Below are positions 43,640 to 52,244 of a stretch of 64,000 bases of DNA, piece by piece (position 1 is the first letter of the stretch; every line of letters begins with the position of its first letter). Under the pieces are notes generated by a model that was not told the DNA's origin, ran no database searches, and saw only the letters and a list, made by a program, of their open reading frames with translations. The stretch covers positions 1,347,517-1,411,516 of the forward strand of contig OX235263.1 of the NCBI GenBank assembly GCA_944472135.2, in the 5' to 3' direction. A program made the position numbers and the translations under genes. Source of the DNA: Trichobilharzia regenti (taxonomy: Eukaryota > Platyhelminthes > Trematoda > Strigeidida > Schistosomatidae).

Positions 43640-43907
43640 TTGTTCCTTGTTTTCCTGATTTTAAGGGGAGCAACCCACAAGGTCGCTTCTCTCTAAACTT
43701 CATCTTAACTTAACAATCCCTTTCTCGACGTGAGTCTAGAAAACTCATCCTTTAAACAAAGTTGCTAGAGAAACTCCAGCACGATGAATCTCCTTGCACT
43801 AAAATAAAAAGTCTTTGTGGAGACATCGAACGTCTGTGACATGTACGACATTCGCAAAGCTTCCCAAATTGCAAACGATATGATAAGATACGGTATTCAA
43901 GTACTGG
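43640..43907 (+). mobile_element. RTE-B 5' end, left of the Gypsy insertion
   Basis: 5' UTR (gattttaaggggagcaaccc...) followed by the endonuclease start, read as MNLLAL-K.KVFVETSNVCDMYD, then QIANDMIRYGIQVL, ending at gtactgg where the LTR element begins. It continues at 48424 (gggaatatgtgaaagcagatg). Substitutions have destroyed the frame. Confidence 0.75.
43904..43907. repeat. TSD of Gypsy element (ctgg), left
   Basis: ctgg precedes the left LTR and recurs at 48424-48427 after the right LTR. RTE sequence is continuous once the element and one copy are removed. Confidence 0.85.
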
Positions 43908-44245
43908 TGTAACAACAGAAGACAAGGGCGAAGCAACAGATCGTTTTATTATGAAAATCAACACGTATTTATACATATTTCAACTACATTATTATAGACA
44001 AGCGCAGTCATCTGATTGGTTGTTTATCAGAAGTTAGGTAGACAAACGCAGGCTTCTGATTGGTTGTTTCGGGATTCCTTGACAAATAGAGTTCTCTATC
44101 TGCGAATCATATTTTGCCACGTTAACTTTGCTGTGATTGGTTGTTGACTCAGCCTTGTTCATATTTTCTCACGGCCCATATTAGTGACCTAGACCTTAAC
44201 GTAGATTAGTGCCAACCAATCGGCTAGCAGCCTGCTCTCACCACA
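43908..44245 (-). repeat. 3' LTR
   Basis: 338 bp, beginning tgtggtg and ending ttaca in the element's orientation, so TG...CA ends. It reads as identical to the 5' LTR. It carries three aaccaatca (CCAAT) boxes, a tataaata box and an aataaa signal. The pol frame ends 22 bases inside it. Confidence 0.93.
43945..43950 (-). terminator. Polyadenylation signal in 3' LTR
   Basis: aataaa on the minus strand, 38 bases before the LTR end. The same hexamer occurs at 48123-48128 in the 5' LTR. Its use is inferred from position. Confidence 0.6.
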
Positions 44246-47200
44246 CTCGTCCCCCCGTCAAATAGCTTCGTGCGCAGACGTTCCGACCTTCTGGGTGCTA
44301 CATCCTCTAGTTGAGGATTGTTACTGACCGGCTTGTCCCACTGTACCCATCTTTGGAGCTGACTGGCGTTAACTCGTTTCTGTTTATCACCTCTTCGGAT
44401 GGTATATACTTGACCCCGTCTTTTTGTGATTGTGTATGGTCCTTCCCACTTTGGAAGGAGTTTCCGTGAACCTAGCCCGCCTCCAACTGTATATCTCCTG
44501 TCTCTACACTTCACTTGGTCCCCGACTGCAAAGGTAATGCACTGCGTCCTTTCTTTCATCTGAGACTTCATGACATCACTGCGCTGCTTCCGTATTACAT
44601 TCTTGACTGCCTCTTTCCTCTCTGCTTTTAATTTCGTCGTACTCCACTTTTGGTGCATGGGCCAGGTCTCATTGTGTACCGGTAATCGTGGTTTTCTACC
44701 ATACATCAGTTGGAAGGGTGACTTCTTCGTTGTTTCCTGAGTGGTAGCCCGATGTGTTAGTAAAATCAGTGGAAGCTCCGTTTCCCAGTTCCCGCCCTTC
44801 GAGGCCAGCCACTCCTTCAGTGTACGGTTGTTTCTCTCCGTTAGGCCATTCGTTTGTGGATGGTATGGGGTCGTTCTGATCCTCTTGATGCCCAGCTGTT
44901 GCAAACGGGAAGTAAACTCTTCACTCTCGAAACAGGGACCTTGGTCTGTCAGTATTGTCTTCGGTACGCCGTGGTCTGCAACAATGTGTCTAACTACTGC
45001 ATCTGTCACGGTTCTTGCACGTTGGTCTGGGATTGCTACGGCGTCTACCCATCGTGTCGCGTGTTCCGTCATCACCAAGAGGTACTGATTACCATTGGAT
45101 GTCTGAGGAAATGGACCCATGACATCTACGGACCACAAGTCACCTATCGCGGTAACTGGAATCGACTGAAGTGGTGGTCGTATACACCGGTCACCTTTCA
45201 TCAGCTGGCACCGTGGACATCCAAGTACGTATCTTGCTACGTCTTCTCTCATACCTGGCCAGTACATACTTTGTCTTAGGAGATCGGTCGTTCTGGCCAC
45301 GCCTGTATGCGCTAGCTGGTGACATTCTTCTATCATGTCGTGGCGCGACGATTGAGGTATGACAGCCAGCCAGCTTCCGTCGTTCTCTCGCCAGGTCAGA
45401 GTCCCGTAGGCATTCACTCTGAGTCGATCCCTCTGTCTGAGTAGTGTGGTTAGCTCCTTACTCGCCGTAGTTTGATCCACTTCTATTCCGTTGGTGATCA
45501 CCTGTATTACTGTATTCAGCGTATCGTCCAACCTCTGCCTACGTGCAAGTCTTAGTGGGTCTTGTTCTACTGCATGCACTCCGTAAGCGACCTCGGGCAA
45601 CTCAGACTCATCTTCTGGTCTCGATAACAAATCTGCCAAGACATTTTCACTTCCAGGAACGTGTGAGATCGTAAAATCGTACTCCTGAAGACGCAACATC
45701 CACCGTGACAACTTCCCCCGTGGGTCTCTCGCTGTCTTCAAAAATTGTAGCGGCTTATGATCAGTTTCGATGTGGAACCGCCGGCCGAGTAAATAAGGTC
45801 TCCATTTGTCGACTGCCCATACCATTGCTAAACATTCTTTCTCTATCGTTGAATACTTTCTCTCTGCGAGTGTCAAAACCCTACTGGCATACTCAACGAT
45901 TCCCTCGTCCTGTCTTAGGACCGCACCTATAGCGTAGTCACTGGCATCTGTGCACACTGTGAACTGTCTTCCTGGCACAGGTAGTTTTAGCGTCATTTGT
46001 TGGTGGTCGAGCAGCTGTTTAATTCTGTCGAATGTCCTCTGCGATTCTTCCGACCAAACAAACTTTGGCTCACCTAGTAGCCTGTATAGAGGGGCTGCTA
46101 TCTCATTGAAGTTCTTCACGAAGCGGCTATAAAACGCTGCTCTACCCAAGAATTGTCTCAGTTTTCTCTTTGAATTCGGGGCTGGAATCGTTTTAATCGT
46201 CAAAATTTTCTCCGGCAGTGGTTTAATCTCACCATTTCCCACTTTATGTCCCAACAGAGTAACATTCTTTTTGGCTATCTGGGACTTGGTTTTGTTGACG
46301 CGTAGTCCAAACTCTTCGATGCGTCGCAGCACGGCTTCTACATGGTTGACGTGATCGTTTTCGTTTTGACTGTATATGACGAGATCATCACCATAAACCT
46401 CCACGTTTTTCAAGTTCCTAAGTAATAGCTTCATCAGTCGTCTGAACGTAAACGGTGCACCTGCTAGTCCAAACGGCATGCGTTTAAATCGATATTGTGT
46501 CTGACCCACGATGAAAGCCGTCTTATCTCTATCACCTTGTTTTATCGGTATCTGCCAGTATCCTGAGCGAAGATCGAGAACCGAAAACACATTCGCACCT
46601 TGTAGGCGATCTAAAGTTTCTACCACTGTTGGCATGGCACACGGTCTTAACTCTGTCATACTGTTTAACTGTCGAAAATCAACACAGAATCTATACTTCC
46701 CATTCGCTTTTTTTACTAACAGCACTGGAGAGTTGTACGGGCTATCAGCTTCCTCAATAATGTCATCTTTTAACATCTCTTGCACTTGTCGCTCCACTTC
46801 GCCTTCCAGATGACATGGAACTCTTCGCGTTGTAAATGACCTTACTTTCGGATCACTTAACGGAATTTCATGATTCACCTTATCGCAATAACCGTATGGG
46901 TCGCCATCTCCAGTGAACAGATGATCGTATTTACTAATTAACTCTGTCACATTGTGTACCGTCGGCAGCTTAATCGCTGCTATCTCGCTGGTCTCATACA
47001 TGTTGATATGCCCGTATTTCGTGACCACCACGTTCGCTTGCGTGTCGATTATGGCACCAATCTCACGCAGAAAATCCGCTCCTAATATCGTTCGCTGTAG
47101 TTCGGGTACAACAATGAAAGGAAACGTCACCTCGCAGCCACCAACAACGACCGTACAGTTCGATCTACCCGTGATACGCAACACATACCCGCCTACTGTT

Positions 47201-47310
47201 TGTACTGTCAATGAACACGGGCTAACACTCTTACATAAATTCTTATCTATTAACGACACGGCCGCCCCTGTATCTATCAAACATACTACTTCTCGATCAT
47301 TCACTCGCAA
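44224..47310 (-). CDS. pol: Gypsy pol: protease, reverse transcriptase, RNase H, integrase
   Basis: A polyprotein of about 1028 residues. Aspartic protease DTGA at 13-16. RT with LDLRSGYW at 245-252 and YGDD at 306-309. RNase H with Asp455 (CTDASD), Glu in EKECLAM near 490-492 and Asp517 (TDHKPL). Integrase zinc domain His664, His668, Cys698, Cys701, catalytic Asp729, Asp789 and Glu825 (spacing D-35-E), and a GPY-type domain with WEGPYTI near 955. The frame opens after a stop at 47332-47334 and has no ATG before the protease. The first codon given is TTG, so pol is probably made as a gag-pol fusion by a -1 frameshift in the 31-base overlap. The last residues are encoded in the LTR. No lesions are visible. 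Confidence 0.93.
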   Translation of the reverse strand: MRVNDREVVCLIDTGAAVSLIDKNLCKSVSPCSLTVQTVGGYVLRITGRSNCTVVVGGCEVTFPFIVVPELQRTILGADFLREIGAIIDTQANVVVTKYGHINMYETSEIAAIKLPTVHNVTELISKYDHLFTGDGDPYGYCDKVNHEIPLSDPKVRSFTTRRVPCHLEGEVERQVQEMLKDDIIEEADSPYNSPVLLVKKANGKYRFCVDFRQLNSMTELRPCAMPTVVETLDRLQGANVFSVLDLRSGYWQIPIKQGDRDKTAFIVGQTQYRFKRMPFGLAGAPFTFRRLMKLLLRNLKNVEVYGDDLVIYSQNENDHVNHVEAVLRRIEEFGLRVNKTKSQIAKKNVTLLGHKVGNGEIKPLPEKILTIKTIPAPNSKRKLRQFLGRAAFYSRFVKNFNEIAAPLYRLLGEPKFVWSEESQRTFDRIKQLLDHQQMTLKLPVPGRQFTVCTDASDYAIGAVLRQDEGIVEYASRVLTLAERKYSTIEKECLAMVWAVDKWRPYLLGRRFHIETDHKPLQFLKTARDPRGKLSRWMLRLQEYDFTISHVPGSENVLADLLSRPEDESELPEVAYGVHAVEQDPLRLARRQRLDDTLNTVIQVITNGIEVDQTTASKELTTLLRQRDRLRVNAYGTLTWRENDGSWLAVIPQSSRHDMIEECHQLAHTGVARTTDLLRQSMYWPGMREDVARYVLGCPRCQLMKGDRCIRPPLQSIPVTAIGDLWSVDVMGPFPQTSNGNQYLLVMTEHATRWVDAVAIPDQRARTVTDAVVRHIVADHGVPKTILTDQGPCFESEEFTSRLQQLGIKRIRTTPYHPQTNGLTERNNRTLKEWLASKGGNWETELPLILLTHRATTQETTKKSPFQLMYGRKPRLPVHNETWPMHQKWSTTKLKAERKEAVKNVIRKQRSDVMKSQMKERTQCITFAVGDQVKCRDRRYTVGGGLGSRKLLPKWEGPYTITKRRGQVYTIRRGDKQKRVNASQLQRWVQWDKPVSNNPQLEDVAPRRSERLRTKLFDGGTSVVRAGC
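44246..44259 (-). other. Polypurine tract
   Basis: gacggggggacgag directly before the 3' LTR in sense orientation. It would prime plus-strand DNA synthesis. It also encodes pol residues Asp-Gly-Gly-Thr. Confidence 0.75.
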
Positions 47311-48062
47311 CTTCGAATACAGAGCCCTTTCTCAATAGCCCCCACTAAATCTAGGTTCATACGAAAGAAAGAACAAGCATTATACCGTCTGAAATTTTTT
47401 CTTTTTCGCCTTTCTGGGCAGTATCTTCTCCAGTGTCCCGGCTTACCGCATTCAAAACACCGGTCTTTTCTATCAGCCAACTTTAACGCCGCCACTTCCC
47501 GCTGCAATGCTTCAATTTTCTGCTCATATTCGTTTGGTTTTGGTTGGTCTATAGCGGCTACCGTTGTGCTCAGCAGCTGTCTGGTCACCTTCGCCAGCTC
47601 GCTAATATCCATCGGCTGCGTTGCGTTAACCAGTTGTAATCGCTGAGAAATGTGGTCTGGGACACTCTCGATGAATTGGGAAGACAGTAACTGCGCTTCT
47701 GATTCTTCATCTAAAGTGGGAAGCGCGCGTCGAAGTAGATTAGTCAGTTTCACCGCCAACACTAGCGGGTCTCCATCAGGTCCAAGCTTCATTGACCGGA
47801 ACTGCTGCATTGCTAGCTGTCTGTCTGTTTCGCTGTCAAACTCGGACACTAGTCGTTCAACCAATTTCTTCCAAGACGCTGTGCCATTTGACCTGTCTAC
47901 GCTGTCATATGCAGCCTTCGCTCGGCCTCTCAACAGCGTCCCCAAGACAACTGCCTTCGCTGCCTGCTCCTTGACACCCACCAGCTCAGCAACAGCCTCG
48001 AAGTCACGTAAGAAGCTCCTTATGTCTCCTTCTTCAAACGCAGCTGGCCACGGGATCTTCAT
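47301..48062 (-). CDS. gag: Gypsy gag with one CCHC zinc knuckle
   Basis: 253 residues. A structural capsid-nucleocapsid protein that packages the element RNA in cytoplasmic particles. Residues 1-160 resemble the helical retrotransposon gag domain (for example LGTLLRGRAKAAYDS, then RQLAMQQFRSMKLG). A short coiled-coil-like stretch at 178-196 (YEQKIEALQREVAAL) precedes a single knuckle Cys202-X2-Cys205-X4-His210-X4-Cys215 and a basic tail RRKRKNFRR. The ATG at 48062 is the only candidate start, because just 23 bases separate it from the 5' LTR. The frame ends at TGA 47301-47303, overlapping pol by 31 bases. Confidence 0.9.
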   Translation of the reverse strand: MKIPWPAAFEEGDIRSFLRDFEAVAELVGVKEQAAKAVVLGTLLRGRAKAAYDSVDRSNGTASWKKLVERLVSEFDSETDRQLAMQQFRSMKLGPDGDPLVLAVKLTNLLRRALPTLDEESEAQLLSSQFIESVPDHISQRLQLVNATQPMDISELAKVTRQLLSTTVAAIDQPKPNEYEQKIEALQREVAALKLADRKDRCFECGKPGHWRRYCPERRKRKNFRRYNACSFFRMNLDLVGAIEKGLCIRSCE

Positions 48063-48065
48063 TTT

Positions 48066-48083
48066 CTGGAGGCAGCGACACCA
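48066..48083 (-). other. Primer-binding site
   Basis: tggtgtcgctgcctccag follows the 5' LTR after two bases. The leading tgg is complementary to the CCA end of a tRNA, as expected for a minus-strand primer site. I do not assign the tRNA. Confidence 0.75.
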
Positions 48084-48085
48084 AA

Positions 48086-48423
48086 TGTAACAACAGAAGA
48101 CAAGGGCGAAGCAACAGATCGTTTTATTATGAAAATCAACACGTATTTATACATATTTCAACTACATTATTATAGACAAGCGCAGTCATCTGATTGGTTG
48201 TTTATCAGAAGTTAGGTAGACAAACGCAGGCTTCTGATTGGTTGTTTCGGGATTCCTTGACAAATAGAGTTCTCTATCTGCGAATCATATTTTGCCACGT
48301 TAACTTTGCTGTGATTGGTTGTTGACTCAGCCTTGTTCATATTTTCTCACGGCCCATATTAGTGACCTAGACCTTAACGTAGATTAGTGCCAACCAATCG
48401 GCTAGCAGCCTGCTCTCACCACA
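48086..48423 (-). repeat. 5' LTR
   Basis: 338 bp, identical on reading to 43908-44245. Promoter elements are on the minus strand: three aaccaatca boxes spaced through the first two thirds, then tataaata. Confidence 0.93.
48144..48151 (-). promoter_or_regulatory. TATA box in 5' LTR
   Basis: tataaata on the minus strand, downstream of the CCAAT boxes and just upstream of the aataaa signal at 48123-48128. A start site would fall a few tens of bases further. Inferred from sequence only. Confidence 0.65.
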
Positions 48424-48600
48424 CTGGGAATATGTGAAAGCAGATGAAACAGGAATGGACTCACTAAATTGTCAACAAGAGAGTCAGGATGTCATTTGAA
48501 GAGGAGATGAAAGCATGTGGGCAGACGTGGAGCCAGAGGAAAACTCTGGCAGAGAACCGAACGCAGTGGAGAAGTGTGGCTGGATCCTCGTTCATGGATA
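48424..48600 (+). mobile_element. RTE-B remainder, right of Gypsy: endonuclease piece joined to 3' domain
   Basis: gggaatatgtgaaagcagatg continues the endonuclease start from 43907 (GICESR). The sequence reaches ttgtcaacaagagagtcag (LSTGESV) and then jumps to gaagaggagatgaaagcatg (EEEMKACGQTW), so about 2.6 kb of the middle is missing. A mutated tail end lies near 48590. Confidence 0.75.
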
Positions 48601-48754
48601 TAATTGCCTGTCAAGGAAGCATTACCTTAAACTAAGATAAGTTAGAATTCACGGGTGATTTTTTCCAACCCAGTGAGATTTTTCCGAGCTTACGTTTTTA
48701 TTAATATATAATTATTCAATATTCTTATCTTTTCAGTGCGAGCTTATGCATTAA

Positions 48755-48949
48755 TAACATTTTATTTTTGATTGCAGCTCATATTTCAACAAGGAATTAT
48801 TTTGTGCAAGTATGGAATTTGCAACATATGATATTGGTAGCCCAAATTTTGCAGGCCAACCACAGACAACAGGTGAGCGTCGGCAGGGGATCGAACCTTG
48901 GACCATGTGTATGATCGGTGAGAATCCTAACCGCTGTGCCACCGACGCA
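48755..48949 (-). mobile_element. SINE-C, tRNA-derived
   Basis: Minus strand: tgcgtcggtggcacagcggt (A box), a B box in ggttcgatcccc, a body with the complement of gtagcccaaattttgcagg, and an A-rich tail at the left. Complete but diverged from the other copies. Confidence 0.75.
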
Positions 48950-50059
48950 TTGGCAACATTATCATCAGTGCAATAAACTACTCATTCGATAGTAGTTCTA
49001 CTGATCAAATAACTCGTCAGTTACATACACTACGGTAATACAATCAGGTGTAACAGTTACGATTGAAATATTACCCTGTTATTTACAGTTATAGCACAGT
49101 GACACTGATTAATTCACAGTTAACGTGAGATGAAATATGCTTGGACGGCTGACATTTGTTTTCAAATTCTTCCTTATTTATGAAGCTTTTATCAGCTGGT
49201 CTTTTTTATTTATTCTCCTTTAAATTTCGTAAACAAAAAACAACAAAATGGCCTGAAAATAAATTGTTCCTTACATATGTCGATTAACTAGGTGACAGTG
49301 AGGCTGTTAAGTTAATTGTTCCCTTTTAACTTTAGAGATTAAAGGCTTTGGATTCATCAAAATCACTCAGGTTGTTGGTTGTTTTGTAGCTTGGCTTCTT
49401 CATCAAGAGAACAGAGTCATTCCAATAGAGTTAGATAAGCTATTGCCAACATCGTGTGTTGTTTGTTTCACGATTCTACTATGTCGGAAGGCAGTGCTTT
49501 TTGTATTTTCAGTTACTGGTATTTGTCAGCGACATTAAATTTCCCAGCTAACTGTTCACATTGCTTATAGGATTCAATCAGTTGTTAGGACTGGACAATA
49601 TTCCGTTAAATTACCTACAGTGGTTACTTCCAGGAATCTCTTATTAGTGAAGCCCTTCTATTTAAGTCCATCTATCTGTCTGTTTTCAACATAGAACTTT
49701 GCACATATGTGCAGCAGTTCAAGTCGCCCCACTCCCTTCATGTAGCACACAAAGTAAGAGAAGAAAGTAGAAGAAATGCAAAACAGAAACAGTAAACAGG
49801 GATATGAAACAAAAGGAATGGTAATGATGAAGAACAATATAGTTTCATTGGAAATTGTAAACCACAGTGAACGGATGCATCTGCGTCAGCCATTGAGATC
49901 GATTATGAGTCATATCATCAATTTTCTCCAACCATCGGTGTTTACCGTCCGCAGGGACCCCAACTAGTCAGGAAGTCTGAATCTTCCTACGTGGTTGTCT
50001 GGCTTAAAGTAACTGTTTTGGATTTCATTGACTGGTGCCATATTTTGGTTTGACCGCCG
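48950..50059. other. No feature recognised
   Basis: About 1.1 kb without recognisable motif, repeat or open frame of note. Confidence 0.35.
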
Positions 50060-50610
50060 CCAGCTCTTTTACGGCCTCATCCCATATCAGCTGACGTTGC
50101 CCATCGAGGAAGGTGATGGCTAGGCATGCTTTCGTAACGCATTTTCTAAGCATCTCAGTCGATGTAATTTCACAGCTTCGTCGATTGATATCCCCTCCTT
50201 ACCTAGAACCTGACCCAGGCCTAACCTCAATATTGCTGTCCTTACTACACCACTTCCTACCGGAGATGGAACGCAGGCACTTATGATCAAAGACAGCTAA
50301 TTTTTTCATGCCTTCCACCCTCAATGGCCAGGTCTCACAGACATAAAGGAGGACGGAGCCGACTGATGAACAGTACATCCGCCCTTTGGTCGACAGTCGG
50401 ATATCTCGTCTACGCCAGAGACGGCGTAAACTGGCATATGCGAAACTAGCCCTCTGTATCCGTTCCCAGCTGAAATTTCGTCAGCGATCAACCCGTTGGG
50501 GCTGATAGTACTTTCCAAGTAAGTGAAGCGGTTAGTGTGCTCTACCACTTCACTCCCTATTTCTAAACTTGGAGTCAGTGTAGTCCAGTCCTGTAACATC
50601 ATCCTACATT
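50060..50610 (-). mobile_element. Non-LTR retrotransposon RT/C-terminal fragment, another family
   Basis: The minus strand reads CRMMLQDWTTLTPSLEIGSE, then TNRFTYLESTISPNGLIADE, and, after frameshifts, pieces equivalent to SVLLYVCETWPL and RCLRSISGR...CVPSPVGSGVV near 50330-50220. This is the region after RT motif C. It resembles the family at 56.5-57.5 kb more than RTE-A/B. The clade is not resolved. Confidence 0.6.
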
Positions 50611-50869
50611 TGGGAACTTTTTACTAATAGAGACACATTAATAAAAAATGTCCATAAGTTCTACTTACATAACTTATGAATTAGGTCAAGGTTCAAACGG
50701 AGCATACAAGAGTAGTAGTCAGATATATTAAATATCTAGTTGCACAGCCAAAACAAGAGGAGAAAATTTCATGATGAGTTGTAATCTAGTGAATAATTTT
50801 TGATGTGGTTATGTTCTCTGAGCTAGCTGGATGGTTCATTTAATAAGTCTCCATTGCCCTAATAGGCAA
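50611..50869. other. No feature recognised
   Basis: Nothing recognisable. Confidence 0.25.
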
Positions 50870-51345
50870 CATATCCACGAGTTTATGAGTCATCTCTCCT
50901 GGTGACCTTCAACGTCATGATTGGTTGTTTTGTGTGCCTTCACACCATCTAGGCTACTTGTATTGATGTTGGTGTTGATTGTTTCTTTGACTTGAATTTT
51001 GACCCTGTTAGAGTGTGGTTTCCTTATTACCGGTTGGTAAATTTTGTTTATCTCAATATGTCTTTTGATTGTCGATTCACTGGAATACTAGGCAGCCTTC
51101 TAAAAATTCTCTAGCATTCTTGTTGTTTCCTCTGTCTAGTATTTGAACGATGGTTGTCACAGTCGAACTGATTTCCGATGTTGTCTGTATGTAGTGAAGT
51201 GATATAAGTGATGGAGTGGATGTAATGTCTTTTCGCGACTAGCTATGACCATGGATACGAAGACAAAAGGGACATCCACTTTGGTCAATGTAGTGTTTTT
51301 CGCACTTGTTACAATTTATTTTGTAGATTTCATGCATTTATCCCC
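50870..51345 (-). mobile_element. Penelope-like element, type 1, degraded GIY-YIG region
   Basis: The minus strand aligns with the GIY-YIG region of 60412-60985 and 11.9-12.2 kb: aatttattttgtagatttcatgc (complement of the IYKI stretch), gggacatccactttggtcaatgt (the Y-G signature region), and the YRQH...W.N segment. Several stops. Confidence 0.6.
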
Positions 51346-51799
51346 CTTGATGAATTTGAAGAAAGCAAGAAGAACAGTGATTTGTGCAGAATAATACGGT
51401 ACCGTCATTTATATCGTTCGCCTATCATCAGCTGCTTATAGCCTAAATAAATTTTGAGGTTTAAGTACAGAAACGTTTTAACATACTTGCACATTTTACA
51501 TGTTGTCAGTTGACAGAAAGTTCCACAATTAGTAAACAGTGCTCAGAAAATTGCGCTTATATAGTTTTTACACAGCCAGTTCAAGTTAAAACAAAATAAA
51601 TGTATGCATATAATGGTAAAGGAGTTACATAATAAAGATGAGATGTGTGTTAGATGCATAGTGACTAATAAGTTAAGTAACAATGTACCGAGTTGAACTC
51701 AAATCATAGAAACAGGAGAGAAGCAAAATTACAAATTATAAAAAGAGGGTCAGGTTAAAGACAAAGATTACGTAATCAGATAAGAGAACAAGACACATC
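51346..51799. other. No feature recognised
   Basis: Separates two PLE pieces. No motif seen. Confidence 0.3.
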
Positions 51800-52200
51800 C
51801 AGTTACCAGGTTGGCAAGGAAAGACTAATAACTACCTCCTTCTGAACACATAAATCTTGTTTCAAGCGTTTGATAGAAATTGCTCCAGCAAACTTGAGGA
51901 GAGTGAAGCTCCTTTGTCTATTGATAATTTTGAAGGATTTCTTGATTGGATTGTTGCGGTTGTTACTGAGTATTTGGTCTGCTTCAGTTGATTTTCTATA
52001 AACTTAGGTTTCTAATTCCCTTGTGGTTGTTCGTTTGACTAAGACGTTTGAAAATGGAATTTCTCTTTCGAATTCTTCTTCTCTTGTGAATTTGATATCG
52101 TTAAAGACGTTGTTCATTAAGTTGTGAGTTTTATCCAACTCGTTTTTTTGGTTATAACAGATGTGTGCAGTGAGTTTAACTCAAGGCATAGTAGGAAAAG
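51800..52200 (-). mobile_element. Penelope-like element pieces: C-terminal tail and RT thumb
   Basis: Minus strand 52010-51820 reads FKIINRQRSFTLLKFAGAI, IKRLKQDLCVQKEVV, the PLE C-terminal tail. 52150-52010 resembles the type 1 thumb stretch (SVKRTTTREL, YRKSTEADQIL) seen at 11.4 kb. The pieces are out of normal order, so a rearrangement or two insertions are likely. Confidence 0.5.
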
Positions 52201-52244
52201 AAAAGAAAACTGATTAACATTGCAGTATAAAGAGGGGAGATGGG

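Larger units (their letters stand above)
43908..48423 (-). mobile_element. Complete Ty3/Gypsy LTR retrotransposon, 4516 bp
   Basis: An LTR retrotransposon on the minus strand with two 338-bp LTRs that read as identical, a 4-base TSD, a primer-binding site, gag, pol in the order protease-RT-RNase H-integrase (the Ty3/Gypsy order), and a purine-rich tract before the 3' LTR. No envelope-like frame is present. Neither coding frame has a premature stop. The element sits in an internally deleted RTE-B. Its GC content is visibly higher than that of its surroundings. It resembles schistosome Gypsy elements such as Saci-2/3 or Boudicca in type, but I cannot say which. Confidence 0.93.

Noticed and set aside
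44741..48090. Several plus-strand open frames of 60-146 codons
   Set aside because: All lie opposite gag and pol, whose codon pattern and domains explain the sequence. They are shadows.
43908..48423. An endogenous retrovirus with envelope
   Set aside because: No frame follows integrase except the LTR. Gag has one CCHC knuckle and the pol order and protease match Ty3/Gypsy retrotransposons without an envelope.
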